The notes: a model not told the origin generated them from the letters alone. A stretch of DNA of 64,000 nt from Clostridiaceae bacterium BRH_c20a (GCA_000961765.1 LADT01000016.1:1-64000), one strand, 5' to 3'; positions 41,866 to 53,861 are shown, numbered from the stretch's first letter. A program made the numbers and translations.

Positions 41866-42430
41866 TATTTTTTCCAACATAAACCTTTTTACCCATAACA
41901 TACTACAAGCAGTTATTAAATCAGGTGATCATGTGCTTGATGCTACTGCAGGTAACGGACATGATACTTTATTTCTGGCAAAAAGTGTAGGGTCGCAGGG
42001 TATTGTATATTCCTTTGATATCCAGGAAACTGCTATTTTTAATACATCCGCTCTTTTAAGTGAGCATCATTTATTAGAGCGAGTTAGAATCATTCATGAT
42101 GGACATGAAAATATGGTGAAATATATTTCTAAAGGCTTAAAAGCGGTAATATTTAATTTAGGTTATTTACCTAAAAGTGATCATCAAGTAAAAACTTTAC
42201 CAGAAACAACTGTTATTGCATTAGGACAAGCCTTAGATATCTTACTTCCTGGTGGACTAATTACTGTAACAATTTATTCTGGACATGAAAGTGGGGAATC
42301 GGAGAAAAAAGCAGTTGAAGAATATCTGAAAAATTTAGATAAAACAAAATGGGATGTTCTCATATGGTCTTTTTTAAATAGAATTCCCACTGCTCCTTTT
42401 TTAATTGTAATCCATAGGCGGGGAGGTTAA
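41858..42430 (+). CDS. mnmM: tRNA modification methyltransferase MnmM (YtqB)
   Basis: The ATG at 41858 gives 190 residues and follows GGTGG at modest spacing. SAM-binding VLDATAGNGHDTLFLA, FDIQETA, and FNLGYLPKSDH place it in the YtqB family, reported to methylate the wobble uridine (nm5s2U to mnm5s2U) in Gram-positive bacteria. The motif NLGYLP replaces the usual NPPY. It lies between nadK and argR with small overlap or gap. Confidence 0.88.
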   Translation: MNNIFSNINLFTHNILQAVIKSGDHVLDATAGNGHDTLFLAKSVGSQGIVYSFDIQETAIFNTSALLSEHHLLERVRIIHDGHENMVKYISKGLKAVIFNLGYLPKSDHQVKTLPETTVIALGQALDILLPGGLITVTIYSGHESGESEKKAVEEYLKNLDKTKWDVLIWSFLNRIPTAPFLIVIHRRGG

Positions 42431-42434
42431 AGAC

Positions 42435-42881
42435 TTGAAAACTAAACGCCATAAAAAAATTCTAGAACTGATTCAAAACCAAATTATAAGTACCCAAGAG
42501 GAAGTCGCTGAAGCATTGCGAAGTGAAGGATTTAATGTTACCCAAGCTACTGTATCAAGAGATATTAAGGAACTGGGTCTTAGTAAAGTGGCCATAGGAA
42601 ATGATATTTATAAATATGCTTTACCTATGGAAATTACTGTATCTCAAAGTCGGCTTAAATTTATGATTAAGGAATTTGTCTTAAAGTGTGATTATAGTGA
42701 AAACATTATTGTAATTAAAACACCTCCTGGTAATGCACAGGCAGTCGCTTCAGTAATTGATAATGCTCAATGGAAAGAGGTTATTGGAACGGTAGCTGGT
42801 GATGATACGATTTTACTGGTAATTAAGCCTATTAATAGTGTAACTAAAGTAATTGAAAAAATTTATACCTACTTAGATTAG
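42435..42881 (+). CDS. argR: Arginine repressor ArgR
   Basis: This 148-residue protein starts at TTG with GGGGAGG upstream. The N-terminal winged helix (STQEEVAEALRSEGFNVTQA followed by TVSRDIKELGLSKV) and the C-terminal hexamerisation and arginine-binding domain (TPPGNAQAVASVIDN, GTVAGDDTILLV) are both complete. In Firmicutes the gene usually lies next to recN. It controls arginine biosynthesis and catabolism at ARG boxes. Confidence 0.95.
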   Translation: MKTKRHKKILELIQNQIISTQEEVAEALRSEGFNVTQATVSRDIKELGLSKVAIGNDIYKYALPMEITVSQSRLKFMIKEFVLKCDYSENIIVIKTPPGNAQAVASVIDNAQWKEVIGTVAGDDTILLVIKPINSVTKVIEKIYTYLD

Positions 42882-42901
42882 CATGTGGAGGGTTAAACTT
42901 T

Positions 42902-44575
42902 ATGCTAGTACAACTGAGTATTAATAATTTTGCTTTGATTGATAATTTAAATCTGGAGTTTAATAATAGACTTAATGTTCTCACAGGGGAAACTGGTGCA
43001 GGAAAATCTATTATTATAGACGCTGTATCTCTGCTTTTAGGAGCAAGAGCATATAATGATGTAATCAGGTCTACAAAAGATAAGGCTTTAGTTGAAGGTG
43101 TATTCCTAATTCCCCCAAATCACCCAGTAGAAGGGATTTTGAATCAATATGGATTGGATTTGGCAGAAGATGAGTCAAATTTAATTTTAACTAGGGAGGT
43201 TACCTTAAACGGGAAAAATACCTGCCGGATAAATAACCGGATGGTTACACTAGCAGTTTTTAAAGAAATAGGGAAGCAGTTAATAAATATTTATGGTCAG
43301 CATGACTTTCAATCTCTATCAGAAATTGAAAGCCATATCTTTCTTTTAGATAGTTTAGGTAATGAAGAATATCAAAATTTAGTAAATAGTGTTGAAGAGA
43401 GTTTTCTGAGTTTTCAAAGTCTCCAAAAACAATTGGATATCTTATTAACAAAAAAGAGCGATAAAGCACAGCGTTTGGACTTTTTAAATTATCAGGTTGA
43501 CGAAATAGGTAGTCTAAAGTTATCTGAAACTGAGGAAGAAGAAATAAATGCTGAACTAACTATTTTAAATAATTGGGAAAAAATTTATTCAGTTGTAAAT
43601 GAAGGTTATGAGCTTCTTTATGGGAACAACTCTGCCTATGATAAAGTAAGCAAAGCAAATAGTAGAATAGATGAAATAGTAATACTGGATAATAAATTTT
43701 CCGATATTATCCATAATCTTCAAACAGCAGCCTTTTATATAGAGGATGCAGCCCGAGCTATGAGAAATTATGGGGATAATTTTACTTATGATAATGAACG
43801 AAAAGAGTATCTGCGGGAACGAAAATATGCAATAGATAAATTAAAAAGAAAATATGGTGGAACAATAATAGATATACTTGAATTTAAAAGAAATGCAGAA
43901 AATGAAATTGCTCAGTTAGTTAATAGTGAATTATTGCTTGAAGAAGTACAAAATAAAGTTAATGAAAAGAAAGAGTTGTTTTTTTCTGAAGCTAAAAAAA
44001 TTTCCATAGAGAGGCAAAAAATTGCGTCACAGCTAGAACTAGAGATGAAAAAACAGCTAGAAGAATTATCCATGCCAAATACAATCTTTAAAGTAGAAAT
44101 AAAAGAGACGTTACATAATCTAAGGGGAAATAATAAAGTGGAATTTTTAATTTCTCCAAACCCGGGAGAACCACTAAGACCTCTATCCCGCATTGCTTCT
44201 GGGGGTGAAATGTCTCGAATTATGTTAGCCTTTAAAGTAATACTAGCAAAATCCGAAAAATTGACAACATTAATTTTTGATGAAATAGATACTGGTATTG
44301 GTGGAGAGGTTGTAATTAAGGTAGCGGAGAAACTCTTTGAGGTTAGTAAGCATTATCAAGTTCTTTGTGTAACCCATTCACCACACATCGCAAGCTTTGC
44401 CCAACAGCATTTTAAAATTTTTAAAATTATACAAAATAATAAGACTTTTACCCAAGTAGAAATATTAGAGGAAAAAAATAGAATCACAGAGTTAGCCCGC
44501 ATGCTTGGAGGCAGCGAAAAAATTACAATAAGTCATGCTTCGGAAATGATAAAAAAGGCAAAACAAAAATTTTAG
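42902..44575 (+). CDS. recN: DNA repair protein RecN
   Basis: This 557-residue SMC-like protein has Walker A GETGAGKSIIIDAVSLLL near the N-terminus, a long coiled coil, the signature PLSRIASGGEMSRIMLA, Walker B LIFDEIDTGIGG and the terminal His switch CVTHSPHIAS. It gathers double-strand break ends. GTGGAGGG precedes the ATG. A Gly-Gly-Glu-Met signature rather than a longer spacer is normal for the family. Confidence 0.95.
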   Translation: MLVQLSINNFALIDNLNLEFNNRLNVLTGETGAGKSIIIDAVSLLLGARAYNDVIRSTKDKALVEGVFLIPPNHPVEGILNQYGLDLAEDESNLILTREVTLNGKNTCRINNRMVTLAVFKEIGKQLINIYGQHDFQSLSEIESHIFLLDSLGNEEYQNLVNSVEESFLSFQSLQKQLDILLTKKSDKAQRLDFLNYQVDEIGSLKLSETEEEEINAELTILNNWEKIYSVVNEGYELLYGNNSAYDKVSKANSRIDEIVILDNKFSDIIHNLQTAAFYIEDAARAMRNYGDNFTYDNERKEYLRERKYAIDKLKRKYGGTIIDILEFKRNAENEIAQLVNSELLLEEVQNKVNEKKELFFSEAKKISIERQKIASQLELEMKKQLEELSMPNTIFKVEIKETLHNLRGNNKVEFLISPNPGEPLRPLSRIASGGEMSRIMLAFKVILAKSEKLTTLIFDEIDTGIGGEVVIKVAEKLFEVSKHYQVLCVTHSPHIASFAQQHFKIFKIIQNNKTFTQVEILEEKNRITELARMLGGSEKITISHASEMIKKAKQKF

Positions 44576-44710
44576 AAACAAATTAATATAACAAAATTGT
44601 GAAAATATTCATTACATATTTTATATCTTAAAGGGTTAAAATAAATTTATAGAAATAAGTTGTTTTGAAGCTAAGGGAAAGCACAGGGAGCCTAAAGGAG
44701 TGAAACTTTA

Positions 44711-46018
44711 GTGCCCAAAAGCTTCAGAAAAACACTAGGAATATTCTTAACATTATTTCTCTTTTTAACCCTCTTCTCTCCTGTTCAAAGTTATCTGACT
44801 TTACCCAGCGAACAGAAGATATCAGTTGGGGATCGTCTGATACTAGGCTTAGAATTCCCCCAAAGTTTTCTTGACCAACTAAGCATTGAAATTAACCAAG
44901 ATCAAAGTATTTTAAATTTTCAAGGCAGCACTTTTGATTATTCTGAAATTTTGCCGGTAGCACTTGAACCCGGTCAGGTCAACTTAAAGCTTAAGCTTTT
45001 TGGAGTAATACCCTTAAAAAACATTAATGTTGATGTTGTTGAAAACATAAAATTATATCCAGGCGGTCAGGCAGTAGGAGTAATTTTAAGAACTCAAGGT
45101 ATTTTAATAGTAGGGCAGTCCCCGATTATTGATCAGAATGGGAATACCCATTTTCCAGCAAAAGATGGTGGAATAGAAGTTGGTGACACTGTGGTAAGTA
45201 TCAATAACATTTCCATGCAAACAGATGAACAATTAGCCCGTATAATTAATGAGTTAGGAACTAAACACGAGCAAATATCAATAATTATAAAAAGAAACAA
45301 CAGCCTTATTACAAAAAGAATTACTCCTATTTATTGTCCTGAAACAAAAACATATAGAATAGGCTTATACGTTCGAGACAATGCAGGTGGAGTAGGTACT
45401 CTTACTTTTATTGATCCCGTATCACAAAAATACGGCGCTTTAGGCCATATGATTTGTGACGCAGAGACAAATCAGCAAATCAATATTAAAAAAGGGAAAT
45501 TAGTGCGGGCATCTATCAAAGGAATAGAAGTTGGTAAAAGAGGTAGACCTGGCGAAAAAATGGGTATTTTTGTTGATAATTCTGAGTTGGGGGATATTCA
45601 AATTAATAGCTATTGTGGTATTTTTGGGGAAATGAATAAAAATATATTAGCTAATAATTATTATTCAGAACCACTACCAATTGCTTATGTGAATCAAATT
45701 GAAACTGGATATGCGGAGATATTAACAGTAGTAGAAAATGAAATAGTGGAGAAATTTTCGATAAATATCGACAAAATTATGACGGGGAGAACTGATGGTA
45801 AAAATATGATTATTAGGATTACTGATTCTGAGTTAATTAACAAAACAGGAGGCATTATACAAGGTATGAGTGGTTCCCCTATTGTCCAAAAAGGGAAAAT
45901 CGTTGGAGCTGTAACTCATGTTTTTGTTAATGATCCAACCCGGGGATATGGCATTTTTATTGAGGATATGTTAACCAAAGCAGGTATTATTGAGAATGTT
46001 AATAATCTTGGGGCATAA
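44711..46018 (+). CDS. spoIVB: SpoIVB serine peptidase (S55)
   Basis: This 435-residue protein starts at GTG with AAGGAGTG eight bases upstream. A membrane-spanning or signal segment lies at about 9-25, a PDZ domain at about 115-200 (GGIEVGDTVVSINN), then the peptidase with His in GALGHMICDAET and Ser in GMSGSPIVQKG. It is made in the forespore and, by cleaving SpoIVFA, triggers SigK activation in the mother cell. It is followed by spo0A in the canonical order. Its downstream effect on SigK is of interest because sigK is broken at the other end of this window. Confidence 0.96.
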   Translation: MPKSFRKTLGIFLTLFLFLTLFSPVQSYLTLPSEQKISVGDRLILGLEFPQSFLDQLSIEINQDQSILNFQGSTFDYSEILPVALEPGQVNLKLKLFGVIPLKNINVDVVENIKLYPGGQAVGVILRTQGILIVGQSPIIDQNGNTHFPAKDGGIEVGDTVVSINNISMQTDEQLARIINELGTKHEQISIIIKRNNSLITKRITPIYCPETKTYRIGLYVRDNAGGVGTLTFIDPVSQKYGALGHMICDAETNQQINIKKGKLVRASIKGIEVGKRGRPGEKMGIFVDNSELGDIQINSYCGIFGEMNKNILANNYYSEPLPIAYVNQIETGYAEILTVVENEIVEKFSINIDKIMTGRTDGKNMIIRITDSELINKTGGIIQGMSGSPIVQKGKIVGAVTHVFVNDPTRGYGIFIEDMLTKAGIIENVNNLGA

Positions 46019-46040
46019 GCTCCAAGATTATTTTTTTTAT
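46001..46040 (+). terminator. Terminator overlapping the spoIVB stop
   Basis: AATAATCTTGG and CCAAGATTATT pair around GGCATAAGCT, with eight T residues. The stem starts inside the last spoIVB codons. Confidence 0.9.
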
Positions 46041-46131
46041 ATATTGTTTTTCCCGGATTGTAACAATAACAAGAATAATGACGGAAATTTTGAGAAAATA
46101 GATACAATTTTTGGGAGGATATCTTTTAATT

Positions 46132-46159
46132 TTTGTCGAAATTGTCTTTAAATTATAAT
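46132..46159 (+). promoter_or_regulatory. spo0A promoter with 0A box
   Basis: TTTGTC and TATAAT (46154-46159) are 16 bases apart, a fair SigA promoter. TGTCGAA at 46134-46140 matches the Spo0A binding box and overlaps the -35 region, suggesting autoregulation of spo0A. A SigH promoter may also exist but is not clear. Confidence 0.6.
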
Positions 46160-46186
46160 TAATTACGAAACAGGAGGCGTATATGC

Positions 46187-46966
46187 ATGATAACAAGCAC
46201 TAAATTACTCATTGCAGATGACAATAAAGAATTCTGTGATATTTTAAGGGAATTTTTTATTGATCAAGAGGATATTGAATTAGTTGGAATAGCTAATAAT
46301 GGTGTTGAGGCATTACAAAAAATTAAAGAGACAGAACCAAATGTGGTAGTACTAGATATAATTATGCCACATTTAGATGGTATAGGTGTTTTAGAAAAAC
46401 TAAATGATAGTGAATTCCGTCCAAAGGTAATAATGTTAACTGCTTTTGGACAAGAATCAATGACCCAAAGGGCTGTTGAGCTGGGAGCGGATTATTATCT
46501 CTTAAAACCTTTTGATATTGATGTCTTAGCAAATAGAATAAGACAGTTAGGCAACGTGTTTGTTACACCTATTAGTCGACATGTTTCTGCTATTCAACAG
46601 GTAAGCAAAGTTAAAAACCTCGAAGTTGAAGTTACTAACATTATCCATCAGATGGGTGTACCGGCCCATATAAAAGGGTATCAATATCTAAGAGACGCAA
46701 TTTTATTTGTTATTAATGAGGTCAACTTATTAGGTGCTGTAACAAAGGAATTATATCCTATGATAGCCGAAAAATATTCAACAACACCAAGCCGTGTTGA
46801 AAGAGCTATTCGTCATGCCATAGAATTGGCATGGGACCGGGGTAATGTAGAAATGATGAATAAATTCTTTGGCTACACTATTAACCTAGACCGGGGAAAG
46901 CCTACTAATAGTGAGTTTATTGCAATGGTAGCTGATAAATTAAGATTGTCACATAAAGTTAGTTAA
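46187..46966 (+). CDS. spo0A: Sporulation master regulator Spo0A
   Basis: This 259-residue protein has a receiver domain with acidic pair DD (11-12), phospho-acceptor D57 (VVLDIIMP) and K in LLKPFD, and a C-terminal Spo0A DNA-binding domain with [20 protein letters not shown] and [22 protein letters not shown]. Phosphorylated Spo0A starts sporulation. GGAGGCG precedes the ATG. Its last codons read [11 protein letters not shown]; a decayed likeness of this end recurs at 63880-63938 beyond the CRISPR island. Confidence 0.97.
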   Translation: MITSTKLLIADDNKEFCDILREFFIDQEDIELVGIANNGVEALQKIKETEPNVVVLDIIMPHLDGIGVLEKLNDSEFRPKVIMLTAFGQESMTQRAVELGADYYLLKPFDIDVLANRIRQLGNVFVTPISRHVSAIQQVSKVKNLEVEVTNIIHQMGVPAHIKGYQYLRDAILFVINEVNLLGAVTKELYPMIAEKYSTTPSRVERAIRHAIELAWDRGNVEMMNKFFGYTINLDRGKPTNSEFIAMVADKLRLSHKVS

Positions 46967-46985
46967 TATTCTTAATTGACATTTC

Positions 46986-47035
46986 AAATTCCACCTTATT
47001 TAGGATAGATATTTTCTAAAGGAGGTGGAATTTTT
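46986..47035 (+). terminator. Terminator after spo0A
   Basis: AAATTCCACCT and AGGTGGAATTT form an 11-bp stem with a long AT-rich loop and a T run. Confidence 0.85.
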
Positions 47036-47051
47036 ATATATCTTCCAAATA

Positions 47052-47282
47052 AACTGGTATTCATGAAATTGGCTCCGCTGTGGAAAATATGGAAAAGGAT
47101 ATAATGGAGCTTATTGCAGAAGTAGATGAGTATAAGGGAAGGGATGTCTTAAAAGCTGTCTATGACGAGGATAAACGTTATGTATTATATCAGATATTAC
47201 CCAGAGTCTGTAGCTAACAGATATCGAAATCGTCAGCTTAAGGGCTGACGATTTTTGATTGGATTCGATTCACCTGAACGTC
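47052..47282 (+). pseudogene. Internally deleted remnant of a fic gene
   Basis: The sequence matches the intact fic gene in three blocks: 47052-47157 to 63005-63110, 47158-47187 to about 63228-63256, and 47188-47282 to 63388-63482. Two internal deletions remove the segment encoding the catalytic HPFADGNGRVGR and much of the C-terminus. The 3' part includes the stop and a shared terminator hairpin (47227-47256). No start remains. It lies between spo0A and cas6 in the same orientation as the intact copy, so the CRISPR-Cas locus is enclosed by direct repeats. Confidence 0.9.
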
Positions 47283-47362
47283 GAATCTTAAATAATCATA
47301 TGATCTTAAATAATTACATTGACTAAAATGTGAATAAGTGATATATATGTATTAATTTAACA

Positions 47363-47442
47363 TTGGAAAATGTAACCAAGTGGAATGTAAGTATGTTAAA
47401 TTACTAATCTTTTTTTCAATTTAACCAACATGGAATTTAAAT
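47363..47442 (+). CRISPR. Two degenerate CRISPR repeats upstream of cas6
   Basis: TGTAACCAAGTGGAATGTAA (47371-47390) matches the repeat 3' part with one deleted base; AATTTAACCAACATGGAATT (47418-47437) matches with a few changes. A 24-base pseudo-spacer separates them. They have array orientation and lie within 105 bases of the cas6 start. They may be remnants of an old array end or a cas-regulating mini-CRISPR. Confidence 0.7.
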
Positions 47443-47465
47443 ATTATTCTAGGAGGTGAAGAAAT

Positions 47466-48197
47466 ATGCGTATCAAAATTGAGTTCGAAACCAAATGCGA
47501 GGAATTGCCAATTGATTATCGAAGAAAATTTATTTCTTATCTAAAAGGTGCTTTAGAGGATTACAACAGAGATCTCTTTAGAGCCATATATGGAGATGGT
47601 CACTCTCCCAAGTCTTTTTGCTTCAGTATATATTTTGCACCTGAAGTAACAATTGCTAAAGACGGAATAACACTTCACAGTAAACGTTTTAATGTTTGTT
47701 TTACCACGTTGGATGTGTTAATGGGTGTACACTTAGTCAATGCTTTTATGGCCCGCCGCAACAAGTGGTTTCCTATGGCAGATAGCAATAATAATTTGAG
47801 GGCTCTTTCTATAACCAAGGTGCAGGAATACCCGATTACCGGCAACGCAGTTTGTTTTAAAATTCTTTCACCTATTGTCATTCGAGATCACGATGCACAA
47901 AAAGGAAGGGACTGGTATCTTACATCAGAAGATGACGAATTTGAAAAGATCTGGAAACGTAACTTAAAAACAGAATTAAAAAAGGCCGGTGGCAAAGATG
48001 TTAGTGATGATATTGATGCCATGGGTATTAAGCCCATATATCTAAAAAAAACGGTGGTTAAAAGTTACGGAATTTTTATTCCTTGTACCATTGGTAGCCT
48101 AGTATTGGAAGGGGAGAAATATTTACTGGAATATCTATATAAGGCTGGAGTTGGAAGCAAAAGGTCGATGGGTTTTGGCTGCCTTGATGTTGTATGA
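47466..48197 (+). CDS. cas6: CRISPR crRNA-processing endoribonuclease Cas6
   Basis: This 243-residue protein has two ferredoxin-like folds and the C-terminal glycine-rich loop GVGSKRSMGFGCLDVV typical of Cas6. It cuts pre-crRNA within each repeat, leaving the 8-base handle AATGTAAAT-type end. A likely catalytic His is not pinned down by eye. GGAGGTGAAG precedes the ATG. It is the first gene of the eight-gene operon and overlaps cas8b. Confidence 0.92.
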   Translation: MRIKIEFETKCEELPIDYRRKFISYLKGALEDYNRDLFRAIYGDGHSPKSFCFSIYFAPEVTIAKDGITLHSKRFNVCFTTLDVLMGVHLVNAFMARRNKWFPMADSNNNLRALSITKVQEYPITGNAVCFKILSPIVIRDHDAQKGRDWYLTSEDDEFEKIWKRNLKTELKKAGGKDVSDDIDAMGIKPIYLKKTVVKSYGIFIPCTIGSLVLEGEKYLLEYLYKAGVGSKRSMGFGCLDVV

Positions 48198-48208
48198 GGA
48201 GGGATGAA

Positions 48209-49926
48209 ATGAGCAGCGATACTATACGACTCACACTGGGCGATTGGCAATGGAATGCGGCAATCATAGGCTTTATCAATATTGTCGGGCAGGAAAATGT
48301 CCGCTTTGTTGGAGAAGATGCAGTTGAGTTTTCGGTAAAAATTCTGGATGGATTCGAAGACCGATATTTTTCCTGTATGATCCAAGCTTATGAGAAAACA
48401 TTGTCATGGTACAAAATAGTTAGTTTTAAGGATAAGCTTTATGCCTATGAAGAAAACAGTTTTGAAGGTTTTGACTTAAAGGCACTTCAAGGCTTAAATA
48501 CTTACATTAAAGACGTAAAACGTTATATTAAAAGCAATAGCTATAAGGCTGCCTATGAGTTAATCGGTTTGGATGTGGACATGCTTTCCCTGGAAAAACA
48601 ATTGCTGACAAGTAAAGAACCTAAGAGCCAACAGCAGTTTGATCTAAACAAAAACGGAATCATTGCTGAAGTCAAGGAAAGTTTTACTATTTTGCGTCAA
48701 ATCATAGACTACTGCGATTGTGCGCAAAGCAAACGATATATCGGAGCTAAAAATGTTATTTATACGGTCATTAAAAATGCCTGGAATGGGGTGAGTTTTC
48801 TCAACGCCCAATCCAAGGAAAAAGATGTATATGTTGATTACAAAACATATTTTGTGGATACGGTGACCGATTACCGTATGAGCAACGAGAGTAAATACAA
48901 ATATAATTGCGTTGTTTGTGATGCACCTATCAAGAATATGAGCAGCGACTTGAGCTTTTTAAATGCAACTGGTTTTGATGTTGCGAGAAAATCCTCACAT
49001 GTGTGGGATTTTCAAAATGATATAGCAATTTGCCCTGTGTGTAAGTTGATATATTCTTGTTTGTCGGCGGGTATGACCTACGTTTATGACCGCGGCATAT
49101 ATGTGAATGCAAATATTCGCTTAAAAGATGCGTTGAATATCAACTTTAGGATCAGGCAGGATTTTTTACGCTCGAATGAAAGAGGAATGCGCTCGATTTA
49201 CCATGCCCTAGTTGGCGCGCTACATGAAAAAGAAAATAATACAGCTAAATACGAACTTGCTGATGTTCAGGTGGTCAGGTACGAAAATGAAACCTATCGT
49301 TTTAATATCTTGTCCCGGAAAATGTTGGAAATCATTGTAGCATCTGAGCAGGAATTAAACAGTCTGATTAAAACAGGATTCAGTGAAAACGGTGTAAGTA
49401 TCCAAATCTATGATGAAGTAATTGCCAGAATCTTCAATAATAGGAATTTATTCACGTTGATTCATAGGATGCTGTATTATAAACTTTCTGATTCATCAAA
49501 ATGCTATTTTAATGGGGCTCATGTAAATCATTTATTGAAGATCAACCAACGAATCTATTTGAGTTTGGGAGGGATGAAGATGGAAAAAACTAAGGAACAA
49601 GAGCAGGAAAATAGCGACCTTGTCAGATACGCAAGAGCGGCGGGTTATCATCTTCGAGGTAGATATGTTAACAAAGGTTCGGACAATAAGCTTACAGGAA
49701 TTTGTTATCGGTTGCTCAATGCTCTTAAAACGTCCAACACCGATATGTTTATGGATGTGACACTCAACTGTTACCTGTATGTGAACTGCCAGGTTCCAAA
49801 AATCATTACAGACGTTTTGGGAAAAGAAAAGAGTTTTAGTACCATGGGTTACGCTTTTATTTCTGGTTTGATAGACGGAAATGATACGAACGGGAGTCTT
49901 GAGAAAAAAGCTAAGGGGGAAGAGCA

Positions 49927-49930
<4 letters not shown>
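48209..49930 (+). CDS. cas8b: Cas8b/Cst1-type large Cascade subunit
   Basis: The ATG at 48209 has GAGGAGGG five bases upstream and gives 573 residues; an ATG at 48194 lies in that region. A zinc-finger-like pair CVVCDAP and CPVCKLIY lies in the middle third, as in the Cst1 (TNEAP) branch of Cas8b. It recognises the protospacer-adjacent motif in the Cascade complex. The sequence is divergent, so the family call rests on position, length and the two CxxC motifs. It overlaps cas7 by four bases. Confidence 0.8.
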
Positions 49931-51538
<1,608 letters not shown>

Positions 51539-51551
51539 GAGGGGTTGTGTA

Positions 51552-53825
51552 ATGGACGAAAATGCGTTGGCAAAGTCAAATCCCAAAGAGGATATCCAGA
51601 CACATACCGATGAATTACTAAAGAACTTTGATTTATTACGAAAACACTATCCCGATCTGTCTGTAGATTGGGATTTGCTTCGTTGGGCCTGTGTTTACCA
51701 TGACTTGGGAAAATTGAATCAGAAATTTCAAGAACGAATTCGAACTAGGAAACGTTTTAATAATGAAATTCCGCATGGCCTACTTAGCCTAGCCTTTATT
51801 GATTACAAGATGTTAAAAGAAAAAGGGTTTGGAAACAAGGATCTTAAGCTTTTGTTTCAGGCTGTGGCTTATCATCATGACCGGAAAATGCCGTTTCAAA
51901 ACTCCGATATTGAAGAGGAGTTTTCAGGGCTATGTGCTCCACTTGAACGTTTTATATATGATAAGCTACCGCAAAAAATATTTATAGCGGAGGAAATCAA
52001 TCAGCGTTATTTCAGTGTAAATGAACGATTTTACGAGGAGCAGGAAGACTTGTTTTTCCGTTTTATCATGCTTGAAGGATTACTTAATCGTTTGGATTAC
52101 GCAGCAAGTGCGCATATTCCCGTTGAGATCCCTAATGATTTTTTGGAAGAGGCAATGGATGTGTTAATGGATGCCTGGCGGGTGAAAAATGAAAAGGCAC
52201 AATGGAATGACTTGCAGGATTTTATGCATAATAACTCGGATAAGAATCTCGTTGTTATTGCTCAAACTGGTATGGGCAAAACAGAGGCAGGTCTTCTATG
52301 GATTGGGAATAACAAGGGGTTTTTCACACTACCGCTAAAAAGTGCCATTAATGCAATATATCAGCGGATCACGAGAGATGTCGTACTGGAAAAATGGAAT
52401 GAAAGGGTTGGAATGCTTCATTCGGATACTTTTATCCGTTATCTTGAGCAAAGTGTGCTTGGAGATAAAGACAAACAAAATGAAAATGATGAAGATCAAT
52501 CATTGGATGCTTATTACACGAAAACAAGGCAACTCTCTCTACCACTGACCATTTGCACCTTAGACCAACTCTTTAGCTTTGTATTTCGTTATAGGGGTTT
52601 TGAACAGAAGCTGGCCACTTTGTCTTATGCTAAAGTAGTCGTTGATGAGGTACAGATGTACTCTCCTGAATTAATGGCTTATCTGGTACTCGGTCTGCAT
52701 TATATTACTAGCATGGGCGGTAAATTCGCTATCCTGACCGCTACTTTGCCAACCTTTTTTATTGATTTATTGGCGGAACAAAAAATTCAATTTGAACCCC
52801 GTCGAATATTTACAGACAATAGTCTTCGTCATAGTTTGAAAGTATTGGACAAGGAAATTAACGCAGAGGAAATAGTTAGTTTCAGCCAACAATACGGTGG
52901 CAAGAAAATCCTGGTGATTTGTAATACTGTAAAAAATGCGGTTAGTTTATATCATCAGGTTAAAGAGAAAATGGGAGGGGGGAAACAGCAGGTACATCTT
53001 CTCCATAGCTGTTTTACGAAAGCAGACAGGGCAGAAAAAGAAAGGCATATATTGGAAATGGGGCAAAAAACGAGTACCGAAAGCGGTATTTGGGTTGCAA
53101 CTCAAATCGTGGAGGCCTCTCTGGATATTGATTTTGATTTACTGTTTACGGAGTTATCCGATTTAAACGGTTTGTTTCAACGGATGGGTAGATGTTATAG
53201 AAAACGGGAGTTGATGAGTCTTCCATACAACTGCTTTGTCTTTACCGGAGGGGACAAACGATGTAGCGGAGTAGGTGTGTTTATAGATAAAGAAATCCAC
53301 AGACTTTCCAAAGAAGCACTGGCTCATGTTGACGGCGTGATTGGAGAAGGTCAGAAAGTGGCCATGGTAGAAGCGCTCTACACTAAAGAAAAGTTGCCAC
53401 AGTACTATGCTACTATAACAGACCTTATTTGTTATGTGCAAAGTTACCAAGCCTATGAACTTGATAGAAAAGAAGCAGGTAAGAGATTCCGTAACATTGA
53501 TACTGTCAGTGTGATTCCGAGCAAGGTTTTTGAAGAGCATGAAGAGGACATCAATGGTGCTATTAATGAATTGAAAGAAGTCTACTGTGGGGTAGATAAA
53601 AACCAAATTAAGATAATTAGAGCAAAAGCGAGGAGTAGAATCTCTGCTCAGACAGTTGATATCTCTTCATATCTAGCAAGCAATATTGAAATAAGGCCAC
53701 TAAAGATTAATGATTATGAACAAGTTCTCATCGCTAAATGTGGATACAACAGTGAAGAGGGGATTATCCGACCTGTATTAAAGCCGAAATCAGAAATTAG
53801 GGATTTTTCAGACCACTCTTTTTGA
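51552..53825 (+). CDS. cas3: Cas3 HD nuclease-helicase
   Basis: This 757-residue protein has an N-terminal HD nuclease (VYHDLGK, HD at 50-51; later AVAYHHDRKM) and a superfamily 2 helicase with Walker A AQTGMGKTEAGL (about 236), motif II VVDEVQ (about 363), TATLP and the C-terminal QRMGRCYR. Cascade recruits it to nick and degrade target DNA. AGGAGGGG lies upstream. DEVQ in place of DExH is a variant seen in some type I-B Cas3 proteins. No truncation. Confidence 0.94.
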   Translation: MDENALAKSNPKEDIQTHTDELLKNFDLLRKHYPDLSVDWDLLRWACVYHDLGKLNQKFQERIRTRKRFNNEIPHGLLSLAFIDYKMLKEKGFGNKDLKLLFQAVAYHHDRKMPFQNSDIEEEFSGLCAPLERFIYDKLPQKIFIAEEINQRYFSVNERFYEEQEDLFFRFIMLEGLLNRLDYAASAHIPVEIPNDFLEEAMDVLMDAWRVKNEKAQWNDLQDFMHNNSDKNLVVIAQTGMGKTEAGLLWIGNNKGFFTLPLKSAINAIYQRITRDVVLEKWNERVGMLHSDTFIRYLEQSVLGDKDKQNENDEDQSLDAYYTKTRQLSLPLTICTLDQLFSFVFRYRGFEQKLATLSYAKVVVDEVQMYSPELMAYLVLGLHYITSMGGKFAILTATLPTFFIDLLAEQKIQFEPRRIFTDNSLRHSLKVLDKEINAEEIVSFSQQYGGKKILVICNTVKNAVSLYHQVKEKMGGGKQQVHLLHSCFTKADRAEKERHILEMGQKTSTESGIWVATQIVEASLDIDFDLLFTELSDLNGLFQRMGRCYRKRELMSLPYNCFVFTGGDKRCSGVGVFIDKEIHRLSKEALAHVDGVIGEGQKVAMVEALYTKEKLPQYYATITDLICYVQSYQAYELDRKEAGKRFRNIDTVSVIPSKVFEEHEEDINGAINELKEVYCGVDKNQIKIIRAKARSRISAQTVDISSYLASNIEIRPLKINDYEQVLIAKCGYNSEEGIIRPVLKPKSEIRDFSDHSF

Positions 53826-53861
53826 TTTAAGAATTTTTAATAGGCTAAGGAGAACTGGATT

